Source: Trileptium ribeirensis (Eukaryota; Nematoda; Enoplea; Enoplida; Thoracostomopsidae). From it: a stretch of DNA of 64,000 bases. Each line of letters opens with the position of its first letter. The stretch's first letter is position 1. The notes beneath the pieces were generated by a model, which was given only the letters and a program-made list of their open reading frames with translations, ran no database searches and was not told where the DNA came from. A program made the translations under genes and the position numbers. This document shows positions 35,368 through 46,901 of the stretch, piece by piece. Location of the stretch: positions 178,321 through 242,320 of the forward strand of contig JASANE010003168.1 of NCBI GenBank assembly GCA_030248225.1, in the 5' to 3' direction.

Positions 35368-35975
35368 CTTCAGAAAACAATTTCCCAATTCATCGCTAAT
35401 TGAATAACGCAGTGATCATTTTGACAAAACGAAAAAAGTAAAAAACCACCTGAAGAATCGTTCATTTTCTTATATATACCATGGAGAGCAATGTCAACAC
35501 TTTACAAGCTACTACTGTTATTAAGTAGAACTACCTAAACTGCGGAACGGATTACTCTTCACAGCACAACACATACTAAACGGCTTTGAGAGAAAATTTT
35601 CAACTCCTCAGTATATCGGTATGTTAATGAAAGATAAAGCTATTAAAGAAAAAGGTTTTTGGTAAATTTATATTGTCGAAGCAAATTTTTTCAAAATTTT
35701 GTGCGCCTTACACAAAATCCTCTTCTGTAACGTCAACAAAACAGTTTAAAACAATAAACCACACAATAATAATTAGATAAAGTATGTATAAAAATTTAAC
35801 AAAAAACGATATAATTTATATAACTTTAAAATTAAAGAAGCCGAGACGAATATACCGCAACAAACATGCTGTTATAAACAGCAAGCACCAACATTTCCAT
35901 ACGTACAATTACGGAAATAATAAAAGCAAATCTTTCATGAAAAAATCGCGAATAGCAAGCTGATCAGGTCACTAC
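35368..35975. other. spacer between PDI copy A and the Tudor-like gene
   Basis: 0.6 kb of AT-rich DNA. Missing 5' exons of the Tudor-like gene may lie here, but none could be joined in phase. Confidence 0.4.
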
Positions 35976-35981
35976 TTTATT
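35976..35981 (-). promoter_or_regulatory. poly-A signal for PDI copy A
   Basis: AATAAA on the minus strand about 117 bases after the stop codon of PDI copy A, at a plausible distance. Confidence 0.5.
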
Positions 35982-36097
35982 ATTTGCCAACAATTCACTA
36001 AAGATTTGATTTCATTTTTTGTCGGTAACTGTAGGTAAACCATCAGTCCGTGTCCCGCATTGGTGGTGACAAGACACCATTCAAATCGTAGCGCCTT

Positions 36098-36178
36098 CTA
36101 CAACTCGATACGGTGACCAGCCTCGGCGTCTTCGTCGTCTTCGTCTTCATCGCCCTCACCTTCTGCCTCAGCTTTTTC
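36098..36178 (-). CDS. PDI copy A exon: acidic tail, ER signal and stop
   Basis: EKAEAEGEGDEDEDDEDAEA then GHRIEL and TAG (36098-36100). Acceptor TCTTTTACAG. The matching exon of copy B would fall near 64.3 kb, just outside the window. Confidence 0.88.
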   Translation of the reverse strand, partial: EKAEAEGEGDEDEDDEDAEAGHRIEL

Positions 36179-38596
36179 CTGTAAAAGATAACGTACATAT
36201 GCAAAACGCCACAAACCGTAAACTACATAACTTCCATAAAACTCTGGTCAAAAATATATAAGTGCGTACCAGAGACGGTCGACGATCACGAGTCACTTAT
36301 TACCAGGTTTTACATGAAGAGCTTCCATTTTCTCATTTATTCTCACGGCACAGTATGAGCAGACGACCAATTTTTAGTTACTTCCGATTATTTTCACATA
36401 CTTTACTAATTAACTTAAATTTTAACAATTGTCTTTGCAACATTTGAGAACAAACGTGAATTCTGCTCAGAAACTTTTATGAATGCAGTGAAAAATTACA
36501 AATACATTTGGAAATTTCATATAGTGCAAATTATGATTTGCTATTTACTTGTTGAGTTAGATTTTATTTCATTTAGTGTCAACAGCACTACACATTTGGA
36601 AATTGATGTTGCTTAAGGCATAAACTTAGTAATATTCATGTGGATTGTCTGAACACAAGCCCCAATGAAATTGCAAAAATGTCTACAGTCTGTAAGTTTC
36701 CCTGGTGTAACTCAATAACTATGATGTAAATACATAGAATTATAATAATTGTTCATTCGGTAGTATAGAACTTGACGATTCCAGAAGCTTTAGTTAGGGT
36801 AGAAAGAGGAACAGTACCTCTACACTTAGCGATCAGGCTTAAGATTTAAATAAGCAAGTTAATTAACCAAACGCATACTAGAAAGTCAACGTAAGATTTG
36901 TGTCAGGCGGTAAAGCTAACACCGCGGCTAAAATTTTTCAGGTGGGTGTAACTGTGGCTTGGGTGGTCGGGCGCTTAGGGGTAACCAGCCACCCCAGACG
37001 CCTATTATGTGCGTTCGCCAGTCACGGGTCTCAATCTCGGCGGGCCACGTGGTTTCCTGGTGTGTACAATCCGTAGAATATCCACATATGCAAGGTGCAC
37101 GTTTGTTAGGTAACTATAGGGATGTCCCGTTTTACAGTTATTTTAGATTGCTCGTTGTAAACATGGCATATCAAAACCTGTTCATGGCAAATGTGGCGTA
37201 TCCAAACATTGACAAGTTTGGTGGCATCTGCGTTTTTGTGAGCTATATGTTACCCCGAATGGATGCAAATATTATGGATGCAACTCTGCAAATCGTTAGC
37301 CGCTTCATAGCCCTGCGCAGAACACAACGGTCTTTTATGAACTCTCCCTGTGCATTTTATGAAAAGTAATGTTACCATATTTAACGAGCTGCAATAATAC
37401 TTGACTAAAGTCAAACAACGTTATGCAACTAAGACTACAATGCGAGATCTACTGAACCTGCTCAGGGATGCTAAGTTCTAGCCATTGATTGATGAATTAC
37501 TGAGGATTCCGTACAATGTTAAACCACATACGTGGGAAAGCTCCGAAGTCCCAGGGGGAGGAGGTCGTCCTCAGAGTGGATCAGCCGATCGGCGACGGAA
37601 GGTCATCGGGCGAATAAATGTTTGGAACTAATACATACCCAAGATTTTTTTAAATTTCCCTTGGTTTTTCCCAAAAAATTTATGCGCGCGGGGAGGAAGG
37701 TGGTGGACGCGGGGCCTCAAGAAATCAGCAGCCTCCTAGGGGAACGGGTCAGACACGCCCTGAGCCTCAAGAGAATAATCCCTATGAACATGTATGATGT
37801 TAACAATATTTAGCCTCGAATGGCGAATTTAACTTGGATCATTCTTGTGCAATTCTCGTAGGTTACGCCATATAAGAGCTGTTGGGTCAGACGGAGCCTC
37901 GTAAAGCGAGCGATTAACAACACATGTGCTAATAGTACACGATAAAAAAGCTCGCCCAACGCTTCGCGATCTACGTTGGTGCATTTAGACCAACTATGTA
38001 TGAATGCGTTAAACAATTATGTTATCACGATGGGAACAGATACGAAAAAGCACATCAGAATGTTGCGGAGAGCACAATGTATAGGCACAGTCTCAACAGC
38101 TGCATGGACGCACCCATCTGCATAATTACACACTATTATCACCAATATAACATTTTTACACACACAGTTTGAGCTATACACAGCCTGGGTAAATGCAAAC
38201 ATATTATACAAAAAAATTACAACCAAAATCTTGACAATCGAAATAAGAGGTATGGCCATGTACATATAAAAACAAAACGTAACGCTAATGCTAATCTTCC
38301 AAACCCAAAATGTGACATCAGAGCATCAGAACACAGACTAATGCATTAAAAATGTCGGGGCACCTCAAATATCCGAAATTATAATATTCCACATTCGGCC
38401 ACAGAATCGGTGTCGCAGTAGAAACAAGCTCAAAGCCATGTGGTTCTACAATTATAGTTCTACGCTGTTAAAAGGAAACGCGAAAATCTACCTGCGGCGA
38501 AACATACGACAAAAATAAATTTTGCGTAGGCGACCACCGTTTTAAAAATGGAGCGAACGTCTCTAAAAACTCAAAACGCTCACATTAAAAACATAC
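36179..38596 (-). other. last intron of PDI copy A
   Basis: 2.4 kb. It contains a GC-rich repeat copy (37510-37812) and an open frame at 36959-37369 whose mirror in the right arm is broken; I do not treat it as a gene. Confidence 0.55.
37510..37812. repeat. GC-rich dispersed repeat family copy (left arm)
   Basis: G-rich start (CCAGGGGGAGGAGG), AATTTCCCTTGG core and the end CCCTATGAACATGTATGATG. It is mirrored at 62635-62905. Confidence 0.5.
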
Positions 38597-38686
38597 CTCA
38601 TCTGACTGTCCAGCGCCTTCTTTGCCATCAGAATCTATGAACTTGCTGAATCCTTCTAGCGTTCTTTCACCGTTATAATCGATAAT
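38597..38686 (-). CDS. PDI copy A exon: end of a' domain
   Basis: Thirty codons, [20 protein letters not shown] then [17 protein letters not shown] is a PDI hallmark. Copy B has Thr where this has Lys (GKEG/GTEG). Confidence 0.9.
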
Positions 38687-39508
38687 CTGAAACATATTCT
38701 ACAGGATATCTTTTATAGGACAGATTAATTTCTATCTGGCGCGTAAACGTCAAACTGTTTCGCGACATTCCATCACGTCAAGCTGCTACACGCGGTCTAA
38801 ACATTACGAATTAGAATGATTTGATAAAAAGAAATCTTCGATCCATCACAAGAAGGAAATTGACAACAACAGAGAAAACGCTGGATGCGGTGTTTTTGCC
38901 GTTAGATAAATTATGCTGAACAAGTGGGTCCGCCAATTATATGGACACTTCAACTAAGAGCTACAGCGTGGTTATATTAAAAAATTCGCCCGTACGACTT
39001 AAAGAGTATAGTTAAAAGAGAACCAAGCATTTTTGCGGAAAATTAATAGCTCTGAAACGCTACACTTCCGGTGCAATTGAGTTAAACAATTACTTATAAG
39101 TAGCCACTTGGCGTTATTTTGGTTACTAGAACGCTTACGATGGAATATCCCGATCAGATCTATATATGTAAAGCAGCCTTTTAAAAGTAACTTTTTGCAT
39201 ATGAATTTTGGCGTTTGTGTTCTTCAACAGAGCTAATCCTATTACATATTGGTAGGCATCAGCAAATAAGTTTTTCTGCGCCTTAATCGCCGAAAGTGTG
39301 TCCGAATATAAGATGCTTGGTATTACCAGTTTTCGGTTCGCAAAAAAACAGAAGCAAGTTCATTATTTTTCAGTAAAGAGTATTTACAAATATGAATTCC
39401 AGTCCCGATATGATTTTAACGTTTGTCGGGACGGCAACACGATTTTCAGGGACACTGTATTATATGGCTACCTCTTTGAAACACATATATATAACTATCC
39501 TACATTAC

Positions 39509-39687
39509 CTTGTTTGAGCCTTTTGGAAAGAATTTGATTGTAGGGAACGATTGAATCTTGACGTCTTCGAGTTCGTTGGCAGTTGCGTCCATTTTTGCAA
39601 TTACAATATCACTTTTTGATTCGTATTTTTTGCCAAGCTCATCCCAAATTGGAGCTAGCTTTTTGCAATGACCGCACCAAGGAGCGT
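39509..39687 (-). CDS. PDI copy A exon: catalytic CGHC, intact
   Basis: (Y)[53 protein letters not shown]. 179 bp, in frame throughout. Acceptor GATTCTAG, donor AAG|GTAATG. Confidence 0.9.
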
Positions 39688-40129
39688 CTAGAATCGGTGA
39701 CGTAATACACCCGAACTATCAGAAATAGGTGGGGAACACATTCTGCAAATGCTACCCTGCCGCCCCATGCTACTGAACAGAAATTACCATGTTCACAACT
39801 AAATCCATTAGTTATTAATGTCGCTGTTTTATGCACTATTTTTTAAACATTACCATTTCTAATGTTTTATAGCATAAAAATATTTGCCCTAGATGAAGAA
39901 AGGGTCCATACAGGCATGGAAAAAACTAGCAACTTGCTAAACGAGGGGAAACGGAGCGACAGTGGATACTCTTAGCTTATAGGTCATTTTGTCGTTCCAA
40001 ATCAAGTTTCTAAGCTCGCTCAATTCCTATGCTAGCGATTTTACGCCGGCAATACTTCAATAATAACAATATTACGGTCATTTAGTCATTATATCAAAAC
40101 GAAGAACTCTTTTATTTGTCTTAATTACC

Positions 40130-40350
40130 AAAAAAAAATGAGCAAATTTATAATTTGAAGAATGATTTTTACGTAGTAACGCTCTAAGACTTGTATTATT
40201 TGATGCACACCACGCAAATACCGTTACTTTTACCCTATATTAGCAACCCCGACAACCTATAGAGACACGATCGATTGTCCGGCATACAGCTTTAATTTGA
40301 CTGGTTCTAGTTTAATTTAGCTCATGCACCGTCCTGCAGGATTAATAACA
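40130..40350. repeat. dispersed repeat in PDI intron, copy a
   Basis: Its complement (ATTAATCCTGCAGGACGGTG ... TACGTAAAAATCATTCTTC) is a diverged version of 41340-41600 in the next intron, in opposite orientation, so the two copies flank the 120-bp exon as an inverted pair. Confidence 0.5.
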
Positions 40351-40786
40351 CAGCTAATATGGCCGTAAAATGGTGAATGGCACGTAGCGGTAAACAAACT
40401 TTTGAAATACAAAATGGCAAGACAGAGCACCGGCCTTCCCATAACAAAACACAAATTATATCAGTATCACCAATCCGTTTTTTGAAATATGTTTTCAGTT
40501 TCCACAACAACCTGCTCTCCCACTGATAAAATCGCACCTGAAATTTTCGATGACCAATATTGTAAAAAGACCTTACTCTTTCCAACGGATTGACAGCGGC
40601 GAATCGTGTTTACTAAATCTACTGCTAAAACTGTTAGTTCGTCTAAAAACTGCAAAGCCGGACGCCATAAGTTTATTTTTTCACATTCTTGTCTTTTCAC
40701 ACCATAAAAAACTCTCATAGAATCATATAAAACTTTGTTAAATTAACAAAATTTACAGAACCATACTAAACTTGAATTGAACTTAC

Positions 40787-40906
40787 AAAATTCAACCAAA
40801 ACATTTTTGGATTCGTCTTTGCAACATCATCAAAATTCTTGCCAACAAGCACTTTGACCGGCTCCTTGTCCCAGTCGTCTGGAACTTCTTGTGACATCAA
40901 GTGAGG
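40787..40906 (-). CDS. PDI copy A exon: linker and start of a' domain, 1-bp deletion
   Basis: [20 protein letters not shown] then VGKNFDDVA, where one base is missing compared with copy B. Length 120 instead of 121, so the frame does not match the next exon. Confidence 0.85.
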
Positions 40907-41267
40907 CTGTGTAAACCAATCAACACAAATGTGCGAATACTAAGGCTAATTTATTATCTCTATAGCCTACATACAATATGGCAAAACATAAATATGTATA
41001 AAGAAAATATTACAAATCCGTAAAACAAAAACAAAATAAAAAGGAATTCAATAACATCAAGCGGTTTCGAAATTCGATGAACTCAGACTGACTTAAAAGA
41101 TCGCAAGTTTTTCGTTTAGATCCCAGAACAATTATAAAATATAATTTATACTGTAGGAAGTTGTCCTGCGTATGCATTCATCGATACATACCTTTCGCCC
41201 GGAGTTAAACTTCGAGCAATAGCTATGCCGGCGAGAAGTAGGAACACAAAGAGTTATAAGGTTATTT

Positions 41268-41372
41268 AACTCGTTTTACAAGTTGGTTTCACTGTTTTAA
41301 CACCATATTGGTCGTTTTAACTCGTTTTACAAGTTGGTTTCACTGTTTTAACACCATATTGGTCGTGTTAAT
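41268..41372. repeat. 51-bp tandem duplication
   Basis: Two copies of AACTCGTTTTACAAGTTGGT...ATATTGGTCGT in a row; mirrored at about 59062-59168. Confidence 0.7.
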
Positions 41373-41600
41373 AACCCTGCTGGGCGATACCGGAGCAAAA
41401 TTTGGTAAATTGGTGGTGCCCAAATTGGTTAAATTTCGCTACTTTTTCAAAAAGATGCATGAAAGTCAATCGAACGTGTCTATAGGTGTTCACATTTGCT
41501 AAAATCAATTGCATTTGCGTGGGATGCAATTGCAATATGGCAAGTCTTAGGGGCCCTACTACGTAAAAATCACTTCAAATTATATAACTGCTTAAATGTA
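41340..41600. repeat. dispersed repeat in PDI intron, copy b
   Basis: GTTAATAACCCTGCTGGGCG through CTACTACGTAAAAATCACTTC, the partner of 40130-40350. Mirrored at about 58840-59090. Confidence 0.5.
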
Positions 41601-42642
41601 TTATTAAATAAATTTTATGAATTTCTTTAGTTTTCGTTTTATTGGTTTTTGGAAGAAGAAATGAAGAGGAGTTCTTCTGGTTTTTATATATGACCAACAT
41701 GACTGTAGTATTATCATCGAAGGATTTCTAGAGTAATAATTGTTATCATGAGAGTTTAAGCGTGATTAAAGACCGTACCTTGCAACGACAAAATCAACCA
41801 ATCACAAATATTCGTATAATGCTAGACAAGGGTGATTCTAACTTGTTAGTATGTTAGATTTATGCTTTACCCTCAAACGTCGAAATTCAGAAGGTAATGT
41901 TAGCCAAGATATGCTCTGTTCTAACATCTTACAAACGCGAGGACACAGGGAAACTGTTGGAAATCTCGGGAAGTAATTTGATCTGAAGAGCGTGCGTGTT
42001 AGCCGAGAACTAAAAACTCTTCAAGCGCCGTCTAAATAAGGTCATTCTAAATAGACATATCAAGTACTCAAGAAATTTATCATCAGCAGTAAATTCACCA
42101 TGTCACTATCTGAGTATTAGGTTTATTAACATCGCTAAGTCTATGGTATTCTTTATGTTATTTTCATATCACAATCGAATTAATACACTGTAACTGATAA
42201 TTGCTACTAATTCCATGCATTGTAGAATAAAACACATTAATCTGATCTTTACTACCCTCAAGAAACCTTGGAAGCGGGTTGTCGATACCTCCCAGATAAC
42301 ACTCGGGGTATCCTACATTAATATTTAGTCTGACCCGCGACACTATCGGATAAGGTAAAGTACACGAGTATACCTAGTGTAATACTCGTCACAAAATTTG
42401 TTTTACAACACTTGACACAATCTATAAAATTTGGATTTAAGCTCAAGACCTTCAATATTAGCAACGCTTATACATTTGTGATGACTTTTAACCTGTAACA
42501 ACATGTTATGAACACAGGATAACCATGACCAATATGTATACTTGAAATCACAAGAGATTTTTCGCAGAAATTGACAACGGAACAATTTTAACTACGCATA
42601 TATATGGGCTATTCAAAAACACTATCGCCATGAATAACTTAC

Positions 42643-42751
42643 TTTAAGTTTACCATCCAAATAATTCTGAGTGAATTTGATGACATTTTCTTCAGTAATG
42701 GCATCGAAGTCCGGCTTGTATTTTGTCATATCTTCGTCGAGGTTAATAAGG
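42643..42751 (-). CDS. PDI copy A exon: end of b' domain
   Basis: [18 protein letters not shown] and [23 protein letters not shown] is conserved in PDI. Enters with one base of a split codon, leaves in phase 0 at AAA|GTAAGT. Confidence 0.85.
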
Positions 42752-42889
42752 CTGAAACCGAGAATATATATAATTATCCAGCAAATATCTAGAGACGTGT
42801 CTAATGGCCAAGAAAGTGAATTCTGAGTGTATATAAAAGTTCACACATTTCGTAGCCGAAGACCCAGAACAAACTCAAATAGTAGAGCA

Positions 42890-44150
42890 CCACATATAGC
42901 AATATATAGCTTTGTTGTCTGAACGAACTGCGCCCAAGCGCGGTTGAATCGATCTAGGCGTTACGTGATATGGCCAATTTGGTGTTTTCGGGGTCCCAAT
43001 TGCACATTTACAACCGTCTTAGCCCTACTCTGCTCGACAGGTGAGGTCAATAGAAACGCGGTGTATATAGCTATATAGATATTTGCTTTCTGAAGAAAAT
43101 GAGCCCAATTTTAGCAGAATTTCTCCAGTGGTTAAGGAGATATGGCCAATTTGGTGTTTTCGGGGTCCCAAGGGCCGATCTAGAAACAGTATTTAAGCAA
43201 CCCTGCTGATAGGTGCTGTCAATGGCAACGCAGCGTATGTAGCTATATAGACCTTTGCTTTCTGAACAAAACGAGCCCAATCATAGCAGAATCGCTCCAA
43301 GTGGTTCCCCCGGTATGGCTAATTTGTTGTTTTCGGGGTCCAAGGGTCCATTTTACAACCCAATCCTACTCGACAGGTGAAGATCAGCAGCAACGCAGCA
43401 TATACAGCTACACAAAGCTTTGCTTTCTGAACAAAAAAGCCCAAGCTTAGCCGAATTGACCCGAGCAGCTACGGCACACAGTACCAATTTTCCCCGGTTT
43501 TATGCGTCCATTTTTAAATCTCATCTGTAACAGAAGCCTGGACTGTAGGTGTACCTCGGCATCAATAATATTGCAACATAGCTTTAAAAAGCTTAAACCT
43601 TCTGAACATACAGAAGCTTAAAATACTGTCACAGATCACACCGGCGGTTGTCAACATATGACGACAATAACGAAATTTGGCGGGAACATATGATTCATAA
43701 CGTATTTGCGCGGTATCGAGGGTACCCTACCTGGCCTCATTGGTAATCTTCTTTCAGGTGTTAGCAGAGGGTTTGGTCTTTAACTCAAGGGCACAAATAG
43801 AGATTTCAAGCTTTCGACTGAGGTATCGTATTACCTGATCTGCCTGATTCAGAAAGTTGAGTTATGCATGTCAATATGAAAAAGCCCACAAACAGACGCT
43901 GCCAAATTTCCCACTCCTGGCTAGTTGCATTCTTAGTAAATGAAAACGAGTGGTTGGCAGGGCCGAGATGGTATCCTTAGGGAAATTACCAAAATATGTT
44001 ATGAGTCATATTCTTGACAACCACTGGTGTGATCTGGCCAAATTTAGGCTCATTTTTTGTTCTGGAAACTTTAGCTGTATAAACTTATGTAAAGTTGTTT
44101 GCCCGAGGTCACCTATGCTTCTGACAAAATGAAGTTTAAAATGGACCCTT
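42890..44150 (+). repeat. ~170-bp tandem repeat array (left arm)
   Basis: The landmark TTTGCTTTCTGAA or its variants occurs at about 42912, 43083, 43253, 43421 and 43590, a period near 170 bp, together with GTGTTTTCGGGGTCC. A more diverged unit lies near 44050. Mirrored at 56290-57555. Confidence 0.75.
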
Positions 44151-44439
44151 CGTACCCTCGTAAAACACTAATTGATTGTTTTACTTAATAATTTACATTC
44201 GTTCCAATTCCATTCAGAATGTTGTAATAAATTGGAAATAACTTTTACTGCATCCGTGTGTGTATGTAACTATAAAAGCGATCGTGCACGGAAGACTTAA
44301 CAGATTGCTACTGCCTCTACTGATTTAGTTTCGCGTATATCTAAATACAATCTTCAGAATTAGGGGCTCATCAAGATCGGACAACGTACGAAAGCACGGT
44401 AATACTTACGCCTTTTGCATGCACAGCCAGTCTAACTTA
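44151..44439. other. spacer between the two tandem arrays, left arm
   Basis: No gene or repeat unit recognised; mirrored near 56016-56289. Confidence 0.5.
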
Positions 44440-45772
44440 TTTGATAGCATGGGTCGATATGCTATGTAAAACTACCACGGGCAACAAGCTCTTCCACGCC
44501 CGAAATTCCCTCTAGTCTGAAGCTATCAGGCTTCAATAAGTTCCGCAATAAAATCGGAATTTTTGGTCGACTAACCATGGCAACGCCATACCTCCCGTAC
44601 CAATGGTTGCAGAACAAAACCAAGACTGGCTATTAATTTCCCCTGCCCGAAAACCCCAAGAAAAACTCTTCAACTGTCCAGGATGTCAGAGCAAATTTCG
44701 AATTTTCGGTTGACGAACCACGAGAGTGCCATATCACAAACCCAAGAACCGGTAAAGCATCAATCGCAAAACAAAAAATATGTATCGGAATTAAATCATC
44801 GCACGATCAAATAAAACTAATTATAGGAAAAAGTTGAACGCTGAATAAAAAGAACCTTGCCTTCCGTGAAGGGTGCTAAAACGGAGAAAAAAGCCCCCCA
44901 TTTTGACCTCTGACCCCCGAACCAAGGGGGCGCCATACCCCTTATAATCCATGGTCATAACAGAAGGTAAAACAATTAGCGAAGTCCATGCCCAAACCAA
45001 GTAAAACTTTTCAACCGTCCAGAACCACCAGAGCAACTTTCGAATTTCGGGTCGACGAACCACGAGCCATACCCTCTAAAACCCATGAACCGCGGCCTTA
45101 ATCGCAAAACAAAAAATATGCATCGGCATTTAACTATTATACTATGAAATAAAACCAACCAGAGAAAAATCGACGCTAACATAAAAAATAACGTTGCTTC
45201 CGTGGAAGGGAAATAAAAATGGAGGAAAACCAGCATTTTGCCCCCTGAACCGGGTATCTTGGCGCCATACCCCTGGTAACCACGAAATCATGCGTCGTAT
45301 GGTAAACCAATACCGGCAACTAGTTTCCCATGTCCGAAAATAGCTAGAAGTGAAACTTTTCAGCCGTTCAGAATATCATAACAAATTTTTAATTTTCGGT
45401 CATTAAAAAAGGAGGTGCCATACCTGAAACCGATAAAGAAAAAAACTGAAGCCCTTAATCGAAAAAAAAAAATCGGCATTTATCATTTTACCATTAAACA
45501 AAACCAACGAGAAAAATTCGAATGTTAAGATAAAAATCACCTTGCTTCCGTGAAGGGTACTAAAATGGTAAAAACCCTCATTTCGATCTCTGACCACGAA
45601 CCAAAGGGGCGCCTAAACCCCATACCCATAGGTGGCATAGTAAAACAAAGCACCAACAAGGAGCTTCTCATGGCCTGAGAATCCCCAAGTAAAACTTTTC
45701 AGCCGCCAAGGATGTTAAAGCAAATTTTCCAATTTTGGGTCGAGGAAACATGAGGACGCCATACCCTAAACC

Positions 45773-46901
45773 CAGGAATAACCGGAACCGAAATTTGCCG
45801 GAACCGGACCAGCAACCGGAACCGTCCATTTCGTTAATCCGGAACTTGGTCTTTGAAATTCACAGATAGTAAAACAGATGAAGGAAGAAATCAAGGTATA
45901 GTGGATCAAAATGCATTACAAATAAATTTTTACATTAAACTTAACGGTATTGCGGTGGTATTATTGCCTTCTGAAACTTTAAAGAGACTGAGGAGTCAAA
46001 TAACGTTTACTTATTTATCAATACTGTTGATTTTTGGTACACCCAGAGCAAAAAATGCTTTCAACTTATACACCATTGCGTATACGGTGTCAAATCCAAT
46101 ATGCTTACAAGCCGGAGCGTAGAATACACACTTTCGCTTTGTCTCCAGTCGCCTTCCTTCGCTACACATACGTTTGTTACATGTTCTTCTGTAGGAAACG
46201 AAAATTATTGGTTTATATGATTCTAAGAGAAAATAATAGATGAAAGGAAAGATTTGATCAGTGGTCTGGCACATTGTTTAGGCTAGTGCCCGTAAGTTTT
46301 GGACAAACAGTGCCCGTAAGTTTTGGACAAACAGTGCCCGTAAGTTAGATGATAATGATAACTTTCTAATCATAACTGTTATAAATGAGGCACACTGTGA
46401 TGCTGCTCGCACAGTTTCAATAAATACAGTCTTTTGCCAAAAAAGCAGTTTCAAAGCTGCGTTGCAGATAACGTTAGTTTACTTCAATTCAATTTGAGAC
46501 TCATTCTCTAATGAGTTTACAAGCGCATTCGCGTGTTCTAAAAGCAATTGATATTAGCCAAGCATACCCTAAGTACTTCTGCGTAAGCCATACTCTGTTA
46601 CCGAGTTGGACCGGTTGGACGTGTAATTGAAATAACTGATATATACTTCTGGATGTGTAAAATAGCTGCTAGAAGCATCGACGTGGCTTTGATTTGTTAA
46701 GACAAACTCCTGCAGGTTATTATGAAAATTTTCGAACTGAAATTATGTGCCTGACTCAAATTTTCAAACGTCAAATTGTGAGTTAATCTTTTCTTTTGCT
46801 TGGTTGTATTGGAAGCTTTATCATTGTATAATATATATTACATACGTTCGGATCACAGATGAAGCAAAAAAACGTGGAAATTTCAAACAAACTTTTTAAA
46901 A
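45773..46901 (-). mobile_element. non-autonomous hAT-type element, left-arm copy, truncated
   Basis: It begins CAGGAATAACCGGAACCG, the terminal repeat also present in the intact right-arm copy (one G missing), preceded by CCTAAACC, a variant of the right-arm target duplication. The opposite end is lost: homology stops after CTTTTTAAAA at 46901, removing about 95 bp and the rest of the satellite unit. Contains three 24-bp repeats (46285-46346). Confidence 0.8.
46285..46346. repeat. 24-bp direct repeats inside the hAT-type element
   Basis: AGTGCCCGTAAGTTTTGGAC units at 46285, 46309 and 46333. Mirrored at 54106-54168. Confidence 0.8.

Larger units (their letters stand above)
36098..42751 (-). 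pseudogene. PDI (P4HB/PDI-2-like) copy A: 3' half, frameshifted
   Basis: Five exons (42643-42751, 40787-40906, 39509-39687, 38597-38686, 36098-36178) encode the end of the b' domain, the x-linker, the catalytic a' domain and the acidic tail of protein disulfide isomerase, the ER-lumen enzyme that forms and shuffles disulfides and is the beta subunit of prolyl 4-hydroxylase. Seen: [13 protein letters not shown] active site, the SFPTIKFF cis-proline segment, GEGDEDEDDEDAEAGHRIEL at the end. The RIEL tail is a variant ER-retention signal. The N-terminal a, b and most of b' (about 300 residues) are absent; the 5' side faces the satellite array. Exon 40787-40906 lacks one base (GTTGCAAAGACG against GTTGCCAAAGACG in copy B), so the reading frame breaks before the CGHC motif. 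It is either a pseudogene or a base error. Confidence 0.85.

Noticed and set aside
36959..37369. 136-codon plus-strand open frame in the last PDI intron
   Set aside because: Its mirror near 63.0-63.5 kb is interrupted and the frame is not conserved, so coding is unlikely.
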